This document shows, in pieces, positions 1-10,870 of a stretch of 64,000 nucleotides of DNA. The stretch's first letter is position 1. Every line of letters begins with the position of its first letter. This stretch comes from Rhyzopertha dominica. Taxonomy: Eukaryota > Arthropoda > Insecta > Coleoptera > Bostrichidae. The stretch lies in NCBI GenBank assembly GCA_025024175.1, contig QCXZ01000064.1, positions 16,616,001-16,680,000 on the forward strand, read 5' to 3'. The notes beneath the pieces were generated by a model. The model did no database searches. It had not been told where the DNA came from and saw only the letters and a list, made by a program, of their open reading frames with translations. The position numbers and the translations under genes are program-made.

Positions 1-59
1 AGAAATATTCAGCTTTTTAATGGTGTTTGTTATCGGTACTGATCAAAACGCTTCAATGA

Positions 60-360
60 CACTATTGTTTTGTATTTTATTATTTCAATTTCTTGGTAAC
101 TAAAGAAATGCTACTTTAGCAACAAATGTCTAAACAACAATAACTTTTTGGGCATACGTTAATTAAGGCCAGAAAACCCGACTAAGCAATATAAGCATGC
201 TGTCAAAAGCACTTTGGAGGCCTTAATCGGTAAAAAAGGCTCTTCAATGACTGTAAACTGTGATTTTATTGCCTTTCTTCTCTATAAACGGAAATAAACC
301 AGCAATTTCGTACTCTACCCTATTGATCTGAAGGAGCAAGTGGCAGTGATAAGTGGTTAT
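60..360. repeat. Dispersed repeat, copy 1 (empty-site allele)
   Basis: This segment is clearly similar to 23128-23610. Shared blocks include CTGTCAAAAGCACTTTG, ATTTTATTGCCTTT and ATAAACGGAAATAAAC. The family is not recognised and no coding frame is maintained. Compared with the other copy it lacks a 205-base insertion at the AACAACAAT site near 133-142. Confidence 0.75.
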
Positions 361-2331
361 TAGTAAATACTTTTTTAAAGAAAAATCAATTTGTATCTGA
401 AGTATACGGTTCTGAATTTGATAGCATGCCAAAAATAGGTTTCCTAGGAGTATACATAATATAGTTCTGGAAGGAAAGACTTCCAAACATATACTTTGTC
501 TTTGAGCCCAAATAAGTTAAAAAAACTGTTCAGATACCATGATGACTTAGTAAAATATATTGTGCAAGTTTATAATACAGATATAAAAGCTATTAAATTT
601 TAAAATCTTTCAGGAATTCGACACAAGGAGAAGCTAACAAAACAAAAAAATTATAAACAACAATTGTCTTTAGTTTTAGCGTGTAGCTAATACACTTTTA
701 GCCAACATATACTTGTTTTGAATTTTCTACTTAAAATCTACGGTAAAGTGCTTTATCTGCATTTTCTACTCGTGTAACGTAGAAAATTATAACTTACGCG
801 TAAGCGCCCATCACTGACCTACCTATCAATATCAACTATCACCAGCTCTCTGACTTACACTAAAAAAAACTAACATTCCCCTGAAATGAAAACTGAAAGC
901 AAGTCAATAAATTAAGATACATACATGTACACTATTTCTTCCAAAAAGGCTCCATTAAGTTTCATGCCGTATTATGTATATTTCAGCTATTTGGTAGTTC
1001 CTAGTCTTTAAAATGATTACTAGTAGATGCAATTTAACCCAAAATATATAGTGCTATCAACGCGTTTACACCAAGCAGAGGGGCCTTCATTAACAAAGAA
1101 ATCAAAAGCCTTTCAATAAAAACTCGTTACTGCGGTGCAGTTTGATTCGAAATATAGCCCATTGATTTCATCAAGTACGTGCCTTCGAAATATAACGATC
1201 TGCAACAAAGGTGCCACGATTTAATTACTCCATTGTTTGCGCGACAACAACAGCTTTCCCAGAAGTTTGCACCGCATCTGTTCAGTCGCCGTCAACTATA
1301 ATTTATATTTCCACGCCAAAATTGCGAAAAAAGGGTTATACCCGCTGAAACGTAAATTGGCGCGATGTATTTGAGTGATTCGTGACGGAAATGAAGTTTT
1401 TTGTGCCCATTCACGAGTATGATTTGCACAGGAATTCTTTATCTGCACGTAGGAATTTTGTAAATCAATAATCGTGCGGTACGATAGCGAGCACACATAG
1501 GTAACAGGTGCATTGTTGTGATATCCATGAAACCAACACGAGCCGTGTTTTTGAACTCGTTGAGCCAAACCATTTCTAATGCATCAGTTTTGTGAAATGT
1601 AGCGCGGTGTTTTCCAATAATCCTACGTTGATGTAGCACTACAACACAGTAGACACGAAATCAATAGTCGGTGTACTCTGATGATGTATTCAGGGTAGGG
1701 TATTTTAGTGCTGAGGTATAGTAACATAGTTAATATTTTACGTCCATCGAAAATGTGGTGGGGTGAAACAAAAAGCAATGTAATTTTTCATTGGTAGGTT
1801 TCTTGCAAATTTTATCGATATCATCAAAAAGGAAATACTTAAATGGTTTTCTAAATACAATTGTCACTTTATGCTACATTTTGCATTACTGGAATGCGCT
1901 AGCTTAGCTTTAATTTTTTTGACCTGACGACGCAGATAGCGGCGCTACATTTTCCATATATATTCAGTATACACCTATAAAAAATTATGTTAGAGTTGAA
2001 GAGTAAATACAACTTCTTATCGTTTTGAGTATAATTTGCAAAGTATGTCTAAGGATGCATAGCATTCATAGAAAGCCGTGATTAGTAAACCTAACCTGAT
2101 TCTTCTTCATAATTAACATATAAGTATTTAATCCTTCCCCCCTAGATGAATTCATAGTCAGAATGATTTTAGCCCTACTTGCTCTAGTAATATTCTCTAA
2201 CAAAAAATACCTATTAAATACTAACTTGAAAAAACACACTCGCACTGTACGAAAGTGACATTTGTTGGAAAAAAAGCATTTTTTAAAAAATTTACAACTA
2301 TTTGGTTAAGTGAAACATTATTAGTAACGAT
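361..2331. other. AT-rich stretch with no recognised gene
   Basis: Only short open frames interrupted at random are present, for example 90 codons on the minus strand ending near 1296, with no recognisable motif. No repeat boundary was found. Confidence 0.5.
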
Positions 2332-2624
2332 TAGGGTTGCCAACTCAGAATTCATGATTTCCGGGAAACATGGTTTTCAAATCCGGACACAGGAGAACAA
2401 AAAAAAACTTACATTACATTATTAGTATAAGTTGTTTAAGAACATGAAATATACAGGTAGGAAGTATAGCCTTAGAAAGGAGGCAACATTTATTTATTTA
2501 AGAAATTTAATATGGTTAGCATTAAATACAAATATGTTGAAATTTATACTTCCTTTTCTGAGGTGGCTTTTTCTTTCACTTTAGCGGGACAATGAAGCCA
2601 AATCCCGCTTATCCGGCAAACCTA
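2332..2624. mobile_element. Short non-autonomous DNA element with terminal inverted repeats
   Basis: The left end TAGGGTTGCC and the right end GGCAAACCTA are inverted with one mismatch. Inside each end are related cytosine/guanine tracts (CCGGGAAA and CCGGACAC on the left; GCGGGACA and CCCGCTTATCCGG on the right). No coding remains and no clear target duplication flanks it. A terminal repeat of this type suggests a cut-and-paste MITE, but the superfamily is undecided. Confidence 0.5.
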
Positions 2625-2838
2625 GTTTGCTATGACTCTAGTCCATGAACATACTTAAAGATTTTGGCATGGTGCCGGTTGAAACAGGCGCGCTTGCAAT
2701 TAAAAATACTGCATACTAAGTAGTTTCTTTATAATAAAAAATACGAATACTTAAATGGTATTTTGAATTTAAGAATATTCAGGCTGTATCGAATACCTAC
2801 ACCCCCCTGCCTCTCCGATCCACAGCTAAAGAAAAGTA

Positions 2839-3520
2839 CAGGGTTTCTATAAATGATTCATGCATCCAGCGCGCATGTGGAAATTATCGATTAAATCAAT
2901 TAGCCGCCTCTCAGGAAAGTGAACACAACTATTGCTTTGATGTATGCTTGTCGCCTGTCGATTTTCGCATTATTAGATAATTTTAATATGAGAAAACACG
3001 CGGGAGTGTGTATTTTCAGCATATTCTATTGTGTTTTGTGGGATAATCAACTTTAAGGTTGCACAAAGCTCAAATTTTGGAGCTGTGGGGTGACACGGTT
3101 TCTTATAACTTTTAGGTTATGTATCATATTTGTGAAGTTGTGGCTACAGTACGCCTGCTAAATAATTGTACCATGATGGACTGTAAGATACTGTTAGCCC
3201 TACGCAATGGTGAAATTCACAAAAGTGGTAGTAGCGTTAGCTGCACTAGTCAAAGCCTCCACAGTGTAAGGGTGTAGACTGTAGAGGTTACCACAAGCAT
3301 ACTGTACCAATAATTATTGTAATTTTTTACCTTTCACATAGAAATAGAGCCGTAAATTGTTGGAAAACCCTTATAAAGCCATCAATTTCGTGGCTATAAC
3401 TTGATCTGTAACCTTCAGTACCTACTATCGCCGTGCTTATTGCAGCAGTTACAAAAATGCAGCAGAAAGAATTAAGAATCAACGCCGCCCACGTTGCATG
3501 AATCATTTATAAAAGCCCTG
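2839..3520. mobile_element. Non-autonomous Tc1/mariner-type element, 682 bases
   Basis: The ends are near-perfect inverted repeats of 25 bases. The left starts CAGGGTTTCTATAAATGATT at 2839 and the right is the complement, ending AAAGCCCTG at 3520. Both ends are flanked by TA (2837-2838 and 3521-3522), the duplication expected of the IS630/Tc1/mariner superfamily. The interior shows no transposase motif. Confidence 0.75.
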
Positions 3521-3790
3521 TAAAAACATCAACTTCCAAGCACGACGTAATAATGAATGCCGTGCAACTATTTAACTTTTTGTTTAATAACACACCACTC
3601 ATCCATTAGCACTCGTTATTGCAAATCGCAAATTCGACAAATCCTAATTATTACTATTACCCCTATTGCCCGCAATACAAAACCAATCCGCGTCTAATTT
3701 GCTTATCTACCCTCAAACTGGTTCCGAACGGATTGCCCAATCCGGCCATCTTCAATTATTAACATTGTTAGAATGCAATCTGCGAGTTAC

Positions 3791-3897
3791 CTGCAGTCCG
3801 CTTCAATGCACTCATTCGGCTTCACTGGCGNGCCGATAGTTACAGNCTTAAATGTGGGAAGCGGTAGTTGCACGTTCTCGTTCAGGAAGCATTGTTC
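3791..3897 (-). CDS. Possible exon of a small secreted SVWC-like protein
   Basis: A 107-base open segment on the minus strand is framed by a pyrimidine-rich acceptor (ATCTCGGTTTCAG) and the donor CTGCAG|GTAACT. It would enter in phase 0 and leave in phase 2. It encodes EQCFLNENVQLPLPTFK, an unknown residue, VTIG, another unknown residue, then PVKPNECIEADCR. Two codons contain undetermined bases (3831 and 3846). The spacing of a first cysteine, a proline-rich loop, an IG-x-P turn and a closing C-x4-C resembles the first half of single-domain von Willebrand factor C proteins of arthropods (Vago/La1-like). This is a resemblance judged by eye. The matching upstream signal-peptide exon and downstream cysteine exon were not located. 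It could instead be a chance open stretch. Confidence 0.4.
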
Positions 3898-5081
3898 CTG
3901 AAACCGAGATGAAATGCACGGACGAACTATCCCGAAAGTTAGGGGCTTCCTGCCGCACAAAATGGATACGGCAAACATAAAAGTATATGCGCGGTGGAAA
4001 TGTATGCATACGTATACGTGACGCATAAATTGAAGAAAGTTGATACACAATTCTCCGCGGGATCAATTTGCCGATGTAAATTTATGAAATTTTGTCGCAC
4101 CTTTGTTTGGCATCGAGGTGGGTAAAGAGCGGTTCTTCCTACCGAATTCTTACCTGAAGTCTTATCAATATTTCAGAGCAATTTCTGGAATGTTTGTGTT
4201 TGCTCAAGCACTGCTTATAACCGGCGGTATCTTCTGCATGTCTTGCATTATACATTACGAAGTACAGGGGAAAGGATTCAGGTGGATTGGCATTCGATTG
4301 GAGCGACCGAGCTGAGGCGCTCAAACACAGTACATATTTGGAATTATTGGAATGTTATGTTGAACTCCAGAGAACAGCTTATCTCTTAATAAGGGCTGTA
4401 CCCGGTTTAGGTAGACAATGTTATGGGTTAATTTGTCAATATAGAAAACGAAAAACGCACCTCTTTTATTATCTTAAATATATGTTTACAGTTTTTTTAA
4501 AGTTACATATTTAAGAAACAGGATGAAAGGAAATAATTATCCGCAAACAACTGATTTTAGCCAAACCTTACTCATAAACTTTTATAAAAATTATAAAATA
4601 AGTCACATGTCGGAATTTGAACCTTTAAAATCCGTTTTTTCTTATTTAAAGAACCACGTTAGTAATAGAAAACCAGTACAAAACCAAAATTCTGCTAAAA
4701 ATTTTTATGTTGAACCAAATTTTGCGTGGTTGATTGATAATGATGGTATATTCATAACATATTGCAATAACAAATTGCCTGGGCTGATGCTTTATACAAC
4801 AATAAAGTTTGCACACCAGCTGTCGATTTAGCAGCATTTATCATTTTACTGTTCATACGGCCTGATTATTGTTGCTACTGCTTATTTGTGCTATGATTAT
4901 AAAACGGTATACCAACAAAAGAATGGTGTAAGCCCATGTGATCTTCAAGAATACCACTTGTTTACAATACATTGTTGGTTAGCCACCCTTGAAATCTAAT
5001 ATTAATGCTTTACTCGTCTCATTACAAAAAAAATGGTTCTCCCGTTAGTATAATACCCTTACGCGTTTTTTAAGTTTTTTT
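3898..5081. other. No recognised gene
   Basis: AT-rich sequence with several unrelated frames of 60-100 codons. The longest is 102 codons on the plus strand from 4523; it has no domain I recognise and its composition is that of the surrounding DNA. Confidence 0.45.
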
Positions 5082-5905
5082 TTAAACTTGCAGAATGTAC
5101 TGCAAAACAGATGAATGATGGCAAGCGGTGTGGATGAGACGCGTTGGCGCCAGCCTCAGATTGCGCCGACCATAGTATACCAGGGGCGGCGCAAATGAAA
5201 TTTTATTGGTTTGCACGCAAAGTGGTGTTTGGGAAACAAGAAATACAGGAAACAGTAATATTGTGTAATTAAATAAACAAAATAACGCAGGTAGTACAAA
5301 AAAATGGAAACCTGAAAATAATGTCAATAATACGTACGCATACATGTGAGTTGTCAAATGTCATACTTAGAAGAAACAAGACTGTACTATAAAGAGAACT
5401 AATTACTAAGTACAAACAAGAGTTACTACCAGAAATTGAACGCAAATAAAAAGAAAGCAGGCGAAACAACATTATACAATGAAGATGGTTAATACATAAG
5501 TATATATGCACTATCTAATCACTTTCACAGTCACTGTCACTACTATCTTGTAAGTTAATAATGGAGGTTACACTTCACTGAAATTATCAACAAACACTTC
5601 ATGCTCAATATATTTGTCCTCTACTTTAATCACGTGATCACAGCGCTTCTTCCAATCTTCGGGTTTCATACTTTCAAGAGTATCTGAGGCACCGCTATCA
5701 TTTAAAATAATAAAACACACCGTACACTACTACACAAGTTTTATTTTTGCCGTCCGACATCCTGCACAATTTTCAGTCACGACACGACCACGCGCGATTA
5801 CAGCAAGTACTACCGTTACGTCGGCACTGGTTCTGAGTTGCAGATGCGTTTGTGCGCAGTCCCCACTGCTCGCCGTCTTTCATCTGTTTTGCAGTATTTA
5901 AACTA
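5082..5905 (-). mobile_element. Internally deleted IS630/Tc1-like element with long inverted repeats
   Basis: Diverged inverted arms occupy about 5096-5172 and 5817-5900; the shared core is ACTGCAAAACAGATGAA followed by related GC-rich sequence. Between them on the minus strand is the C-terminal end of a transposase (listed separately). The minus-strand frame near 5760 begins MSDGKNKT, which could be the original transposase start now fused to the C-terminus by deletion. Element limits are approximate. Confidence 0.6.
5515..5704 (-). pseudogene. IS630/Tc1-like transposase, C-terminal remnant
   Basis: The minus strand encodes MKPEDWKKRCDHVIKVEDKY, then about fifteen residues to a stop at 5570. 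A one-base frameshift before that stop restores IINLQDSSDSDCESD and a natural stop at 5515-5517. The W-x3-C-x-HV-x-K-x-E block followed by an acidic serine-aspartate tail is the C-terminus of a family of insect DDE transposases with an LPPYHC-x-NPIE-x-IW active-site block. The related remnant at 19050-19560 shows more of the same protein. The catalytic part is missing here. Confidence 0.7.
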
Positions 5906-7030
5906 TATTTTGGTGAAGGACAGATTCTATAATTTACACAACACTAAGATTAAGGTGCAGATTGCACTGCATTTCTGTATAAGTAAAGGTGAGGGAAATT
6001 TAATGACGTAAAAATATACATTTCGGAAAAATATTAATTTAGGAAAAATAATAATAATATAATAAGAATAATAAGAAAAACCGCCACCAGTGTTACATCC
6101 TACATTTAAAATTGCAGATTACCAAATTAAATGCTAAAATGCAGCAATAGCGGACTAGATAGGTTTACCTGAGTTTTTGAAAACCTCAATGATTGTATAA
6201 ACAGTAATGATTTTTGAAGATTAATTTACATTTTTAAAAGTCAATAACATTCATTTACGGAGGTGGGCACGTAACACCCATCTCAAAGTAAGAACAAAGA
6301 ATGAAAATAATGAAGCCATTTCAGACTGACATCTTTGAATCTGACTGCGACCAGAGTCCAAAATTGAAACCTGCCCTGAACAGCATGATTAAAGTGACGA
6401 GCAATGACATAAGATTGACAGCTGACAAATATATGTAAATAAAGCTGCATAAAGCTGGCTTATTGCCAAATAGGCAGGGTCAATAATAATGGAAAAATAA
6501 CCAAATATTCGAGAAAAACATTACCCGACAAGTAAGAAAAAACTAAAAGTTGAAGAAGTAGGCACTTCAGGTAGAAAAAATGTAATAAAAATAATACAAA
6601 AAAGACAATGAAGAATCAACCTGCCCTCATCAGGTTATGTGCAAAAACAGAATGTAAAGGCCAAATAAGAAGCAAGAGCCTCGGACTATGCAGCCAAACT
6701 AATTAAAAAGGGAGTTCAAAAAGGGGAGTTGTAAAGCTAGAGTTGTCATTCAGTAAGAATGAACTGGAGTCTGCCATAGCTTAAATAACATATGGGACCG
6801 CTCGGTATTAGCGGACAGTCGTTTCTTGGAATCTTTGTATACCGCAGAAAAAACTATACTTAAAAATTTTAAATAATAATAAATTTTGTTTATTGCTCTT
6901 GTAATCGATTTACCGCACATTTCTAAAAATTTTACTCGCACAGTCGTATATTAGCACTCGGGAATTGACCCTACTTGTTTCCTCAGTTTGCCGCTGTTCA
7001 GTAATCGGTCCGCTAGACTACCTCTGTGTT
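5906..7030. other. No recognised gene; purine-rich stretch
   Basis: Between about 6240 and 6760 the plus strand is strikingly purine-rich with many AAGAA and GAAGAA runs, which suggests an eroded coding or repeat sequence. Stops occur in every frame and no motif was recognised. Confidence 0.4.
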
Positions 7031-7094
7031 ATGAACATGTATGATATTTTTAATGGGTTTTACAGGCATATAAAGAAATGAAAAAGTATTGCCA

Positions 7095-7165
7095 GCCTTG
7101 ACCGAGATTTGAACTCGGGCCTTTTGAACACTAGTCAAATGCTCTACCCACTGAACTACCAAGGC
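7095..7165 (-). tRNA. tRNA-like cloverleaf, anticodon AGU (threonine), probably repeat-derived
   Basis: The minus strand folds into a full 71-base cloverleaf. The acceptor stem is GCCTTGG/TCAAGGC with one G-T pair. The D arm is GTTC/GAGC with GGG in the loop. The anticodon stem is TTTGA/TCAAA with loop CTAGTGT, and the T arm is CCGAG-TTCAAAT-CTCGG. The loop reads AGT in anticodon position, that is threonine. The variable loop is one base short. Two damaged copies in the same cassette argue that this is part of a repeat (SINE-like) rather than a housekeeping gene, although nothing in the fold itself is broken. Confidence 0.6.
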
Positions 7166-7454
7166 CCTATTCAGAATCGAGGTCAAAGCGGCATATATTC
7201 ATCAAAGTTATGTAATGCTGCTGAACGCCATCCAGCGCATTTACAATTGAATCGCTCGTCGCTCGTTATTTGCGAGCTTCGGAGCGCAATTCACTTCGGT
7301 GGCCAGATTGTGGCGACCAGCAGCTAATTACAACACAATTATATATTATTATACACAGTGAAAGTTATTTACTGCCTGAATTGAGTTTTTATGAACATGT
7401 ATGATATTTTTTAATGGGTTTACAGGCATATGAAGAAATGAAAAAGTATTGCCA

Positions 7455-7499
7455 GCCTTGACCGAGATTTGAACTCGGGCCTTTTGAACACTAGTCAAA
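7455..7499 (-). pseudogene. Truncated tRNA-like copy (3' half)
   Basis: Identical to the 3' half of the tRNA at 7095-7165 through the anticodon stem, then cut at the palindrome centre near 7500. Confidence 0.7.
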
Positions 7500-7575
7500 A
7501 ATGCGCTGGATGGCGTTCAGCAGCATTACATAACTTTGATGAATATATGCCGCTTTGACCTCGATTCTGAATAGG

Positions 7576-7642
7576 GCCTTGGTAGTTCAGTGGGTAGAGC
7601 GTTTGACTAGTAAAAGGCCCGAGTTCAAATCTCGGTCAAGGC
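7576..7642 (+). pseudogene. tRNA-like copy with a four-base deletion in the anticodon arm
   Basis: This copy matches 7095-7165 in reverse orientation, but the anticodon region reads TTTGACTAGTAAAAGG. Four bases are missing, which destroys the anticodon stem. The acceptor, D and T arms are kept. Confidence 0.7.
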
Positions 7643-7747
7643 TGGCAATACTTTTTCATTTCTTCATATGCCTGTAAAACCCATTAAACATATCATACAT
7701 GTTCATAAAAACTCAATTCAGGCAGTAAATAACTTTCACTGTGTACC

Positions 7748-9300
7748 TCTGTTTTCTTCTACCGTGGCCTGTAGCTCGTGAGTTCGGAGTAACTTGGTTC
7801 TCCATGGCTCTAGGTCTCATTCGTTGTATACGAAGAGCCCTCGAAATGTGAATTCAGCTTACACTTAAACTCTGTTGATAAAGAAAAACTAATTTTGCAG
7901 TTTGCTTTACTCATGTTAAAAATAAATAAAATATCGTTTTTTTACACGTTTGCATGTGCGTCCCATTTGCCTCACGTTGTAAGGGTTAATTAAAAAAGTA
8001 ACTTAATTTGTGATTGTAAGTTCCTAACTCATCTTCAGTCACTTTCTTGTGATTGGAATTCAAAAAAATAAAATCTTGCGATCCTCGTTAATCTCACAAG
8101 TGTAATGAGTGGGAGAATGTAGTCTACATTCAACAAACAGGCAGAAAAATCAACACAAAAATAAAGTATACAGTAATAAACAAGATATCAAAAGATAATA
8201 TTAATGACTTTTAGTATAATTCTGTACATCATTAATTAATAATTTAAACTGATAACACCTAACTGTACATTTTTGTACCTGAACAGCTCAAGTATCAAAA
8301 CACGATTATTATATGTAACTAGACGGATTGGGAAATGTGCTGCTGCAACTTTCAGTGCCTCTCACCTTGCAAACTAATTTTCAAATGTGACGGTTGTGCA
8401 CATTTCATTAAAATAAGTAATCGTTTGATACCAATTAGCATGGTGTTTGCTTAGCAGCTATTTTAAGCATGATTGGCGGAATTGAAATCGCAATCTGATT
8501 AAAAGACGTTAAATTCGGTACGCCATTGGAGACTCTTAAACTCAAATAAAGACTGAGATTCATCAGCGCCTCGCTTTAAATTGCACATTGAGAGAGGGAT
8601 TCATAGTAATGGAACCGCTCTTAAGTGGGCTTTACATAATTAAAGTGAACAGTGCAATAGTTGGAAAACTGAAAGCAGGATGTTTATACGCCAGGGATCT
8701 CATCCCTTGCCCGTTAATGAATGCGGAAAAGTTGAATTACATCCTAGTCTCTCGTTTCTAAATAATATTCCCATTGGTACGGTTCTCCGTAATTAGAAGT
8801 CTTATTTATCGTAGTATTACTCAAACATTTGGAGAAAATGCGTTTTTAAGCGCCCCAGATGGAAAGCAAGGACTAATGTTACCGCTAACGAGCGCGGTAA
8901 TTTCACTACGTAGTTTCAGCCTGCTATTTAAAGGAATCAATCAAAACGGTATTTCGTCACTATATAAACAGCACCATTTGTTATTACTGGCATATAAGTA
9001 ATAAGAAAAACAACGTGTAGGTAGAGATAAGTCGATACTCATGTACCAAGACTTTGTAGATAATACTTGCTGCAGAAGTAGAAATAATTTTTAGGAACAG
9101 GAGATAGAGTATAGCGAACACTTGCTATAATTGTTCCAATATGTAAACAATATCAAGGAAACTACATTATTTTAAATAGCGGTTCGGGTGAATAAATTCT
9201 TAATTGTAAAGTATAGCTCACTATAAGTATTAGGTTAGCAACTACTTTTTTTGCGTTGCTTTATACAATTTTCCAATCATCAAAATGGAATGTCAATTTT
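7748..9300. other. No recognised gene
   Basis: AT-rich sequence; the only open frames are 75 codons or shorter and match nothing I recognise. Confidence 0.45.
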
Positions 9301-9308
9301 ACAAACAT

Positions 9309-9650
9309 GAGCATTTTCTACACCTACTTCTTTTTGCCTTTCATCAAGGTTCTAAGGCCGCAAAAGCTGTTCTCGCCGTTTGTGCTGCATATGGAGGGAA
9401 TACCGCAGCTGCAAGACTAGCTGGTGCCAAGCTAAAAAATTGAGCGACAAAGAACGGGTAGGGAAAATGTAATTCTCCCACACTGCTATAGAATATAATC
9501 GTTCGATGGGAAAAGTTAACAAGTGCGAAGCATGGGTTGGACATGCTTTCAGGTACAAGAACAAAAATCAGCGAGCCACAATCCCGCCGTCCACGCGACT
9601 GTATTTACAATTTGACCATTTCATAAAAAACAGCATTTTAGCATTTTCAG
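9309..9650 (+). pseudogene. Mariner transposase N-terminal relic
   Basis: The plus strand encodes EHFLHLLLFAFHQGSKAAKA, then VCAAYGGNTAAARLAG and a stop at about 9441. This is the N-terminal helix-turn-helix of mariner transposases (HFRH-x-LLF-x-F-x-KG, CAVYGE). Sixty bases later another frame gives VNKCEAWVGHAF, equivalent to the mariner VN-x-x-x-VWVPHEL block, then LYLQFDHFIKN, equivalent to LLKRN-x-x-x-PFL. The linker between them is deleted and the catalytic domain is not recognisable. Confidence 0.65.
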
Positions 9651-9802
9651 ATATGCACCAACATCCTAAAAAATCCTATTATACAACTAACTTGATTAAT
9701 AACTTACTTGTGAACTTAGATTTATCTCATCAGGACAGTAAGAGTCCTAGTAAAATTTCGAATTTCTGCTGGATATATGTAAGACACAAACATTTATATT
9801 AA

Positions 9803-10369
9803 TTTTAAAATTGTGTTCCGGATTTAAAACATAGTTTGCAAGCAGTGAATGATTTTCTTAGCAATCCCTAAGTGCTATTCTATGCTTGTTCTGTAGTCCT
9901 ACTTTTTTATACACAGTTATAGTCTTTACATCTTAATTTGTACACTTCCTGTTTTTCCAGTTTCGAAAATATTTCTGTATTATTGAAAACAGTTTTTGCC
10001 AATGTTAAAGTAGACATAAACGTGTTTCGTATTTTTTTATTTGGTAACTTATTGACCGTTTTAGTTTTAAGACTGTATTTGATTATATTGGTCTTTAAAT
10101 TAAGTCCTGCATGCAAGACATTTATTTTAGTTGTCATAGGCGGAAATTCGACTCCATGTGAGACTTTCTTAACATACTACATGTCACGGTTGGGCAACGT
10201 GTTAAAGCAATGCAAACGTTTTACAAAAATGGGCGTTCGAAAAAGCACACGTTTCGTGTTAGGTAGGTAGGTACGTCATTTCTTAGGTTAATACAGTCCT
10301 CCAAGTGCACAATTCTGAATATCTTGTACAAAGTCGTCGCTGAAAAATTGATGCAGCAATGGAGAATTA
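9803..10369. other. No recognised gene between two mariner relics
   Basis: The only longer frame (110 codons on the plus strand from 9938) has no recognised domain and is hydrophobic because the DNA is rich in T. Confidence 0.4.
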
Positions 10370-10830
10370 ACATATGGCGCGGTTTTTGGACTGCCGGCGT
10401 CATTGGTACTTACTTTTTAAAAAACAATACAGAACAAGCACTTATCGTGAACGGTAACGCTATCACGTAAAGACAATGGACTTTTGTGGCCGGAGTTGGA
10501 AAGTTTGGCCCTGGATGACATGTGGTTTCAGCAAACTGTGCCAGTTGTCACAGCAACACGCAACAATGACTCTTTTGCATCAAAAGCTTCCCGAACGCGT
10601 TATTTCTTGAAATGGCGATCGCCACCAATGTCGTACGATTTGACTCACTTTGACTTCTTATTTTGGGTTTATTTTTTGAGTCGAATATCATTTAATAGCT
10701 AAATGCGGCCCATCATCGCATCGATCAACAGCGTGGAGGAGCAACTATGCCACAGCGTTATCGAAAATGTAAAGAAACGGAACGAGGTCTGCCGCTAAAG
10801 CCGTAGTGAACATGGTGAAACTCTTACTTA
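10370..10830 (+). pseudogene. Mariner-like transposase catalytic domain relic (second lineage)
   Basis: Successive plus-strand frames give FWTAGVIGTYFLKNN, LIVNGNAIT, WPELESLALDDMWFQQ, SPPMSYDLTHFDFLFWVYFL and CHSVIENVKKR. These follow the order of an insect mariner-like family with a G-x-IGPYFF block, a VNG block, a WFQQDGA block, a WPPRSCDLTPLDFFLWG block and a final VI-x-N block. The residue after WFQQ, normally the second catalytic aspartate, is threonine. There are stops and frameshifts. It belongs to a different lineage from the relic 700 bases upstream. Confidence 0.75.
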
Positions 10831-10870
10831 AACACCGTAATCAAAGTAAAGCATACATTAAAAATATAAA

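Larger units (their letters stand above)
7031..7747. repeat. tRNA-bearing repeat cassette, three copies, two of them head to head
   Basis: Unit 1 is 7031-7246. Unit 2 (7358-7500) is a second copy in the same orientation. Unit 3 (7501-7747) is in reverse orientation. Units 2 and 3 share an extra outer arm, from ACACAGTGAAAGTTATTTAC at 7357 to its complement ending near 7745, so 7357-7747 is a palindrome of about 390 bases with an asymmetric centre. Each unit carries a tRNA-like sequence. The outer motif ACACAGTG/CACTGTGT could be the terminal repeat of a foldback element. Confidence 0.8.

Noticed and set aside
1296..1639. Overlapping minus-strand frames of 66 and 90 codons
   Set aside because: No motif, no splice context and stops in the neighbouring sequence; judged chance.
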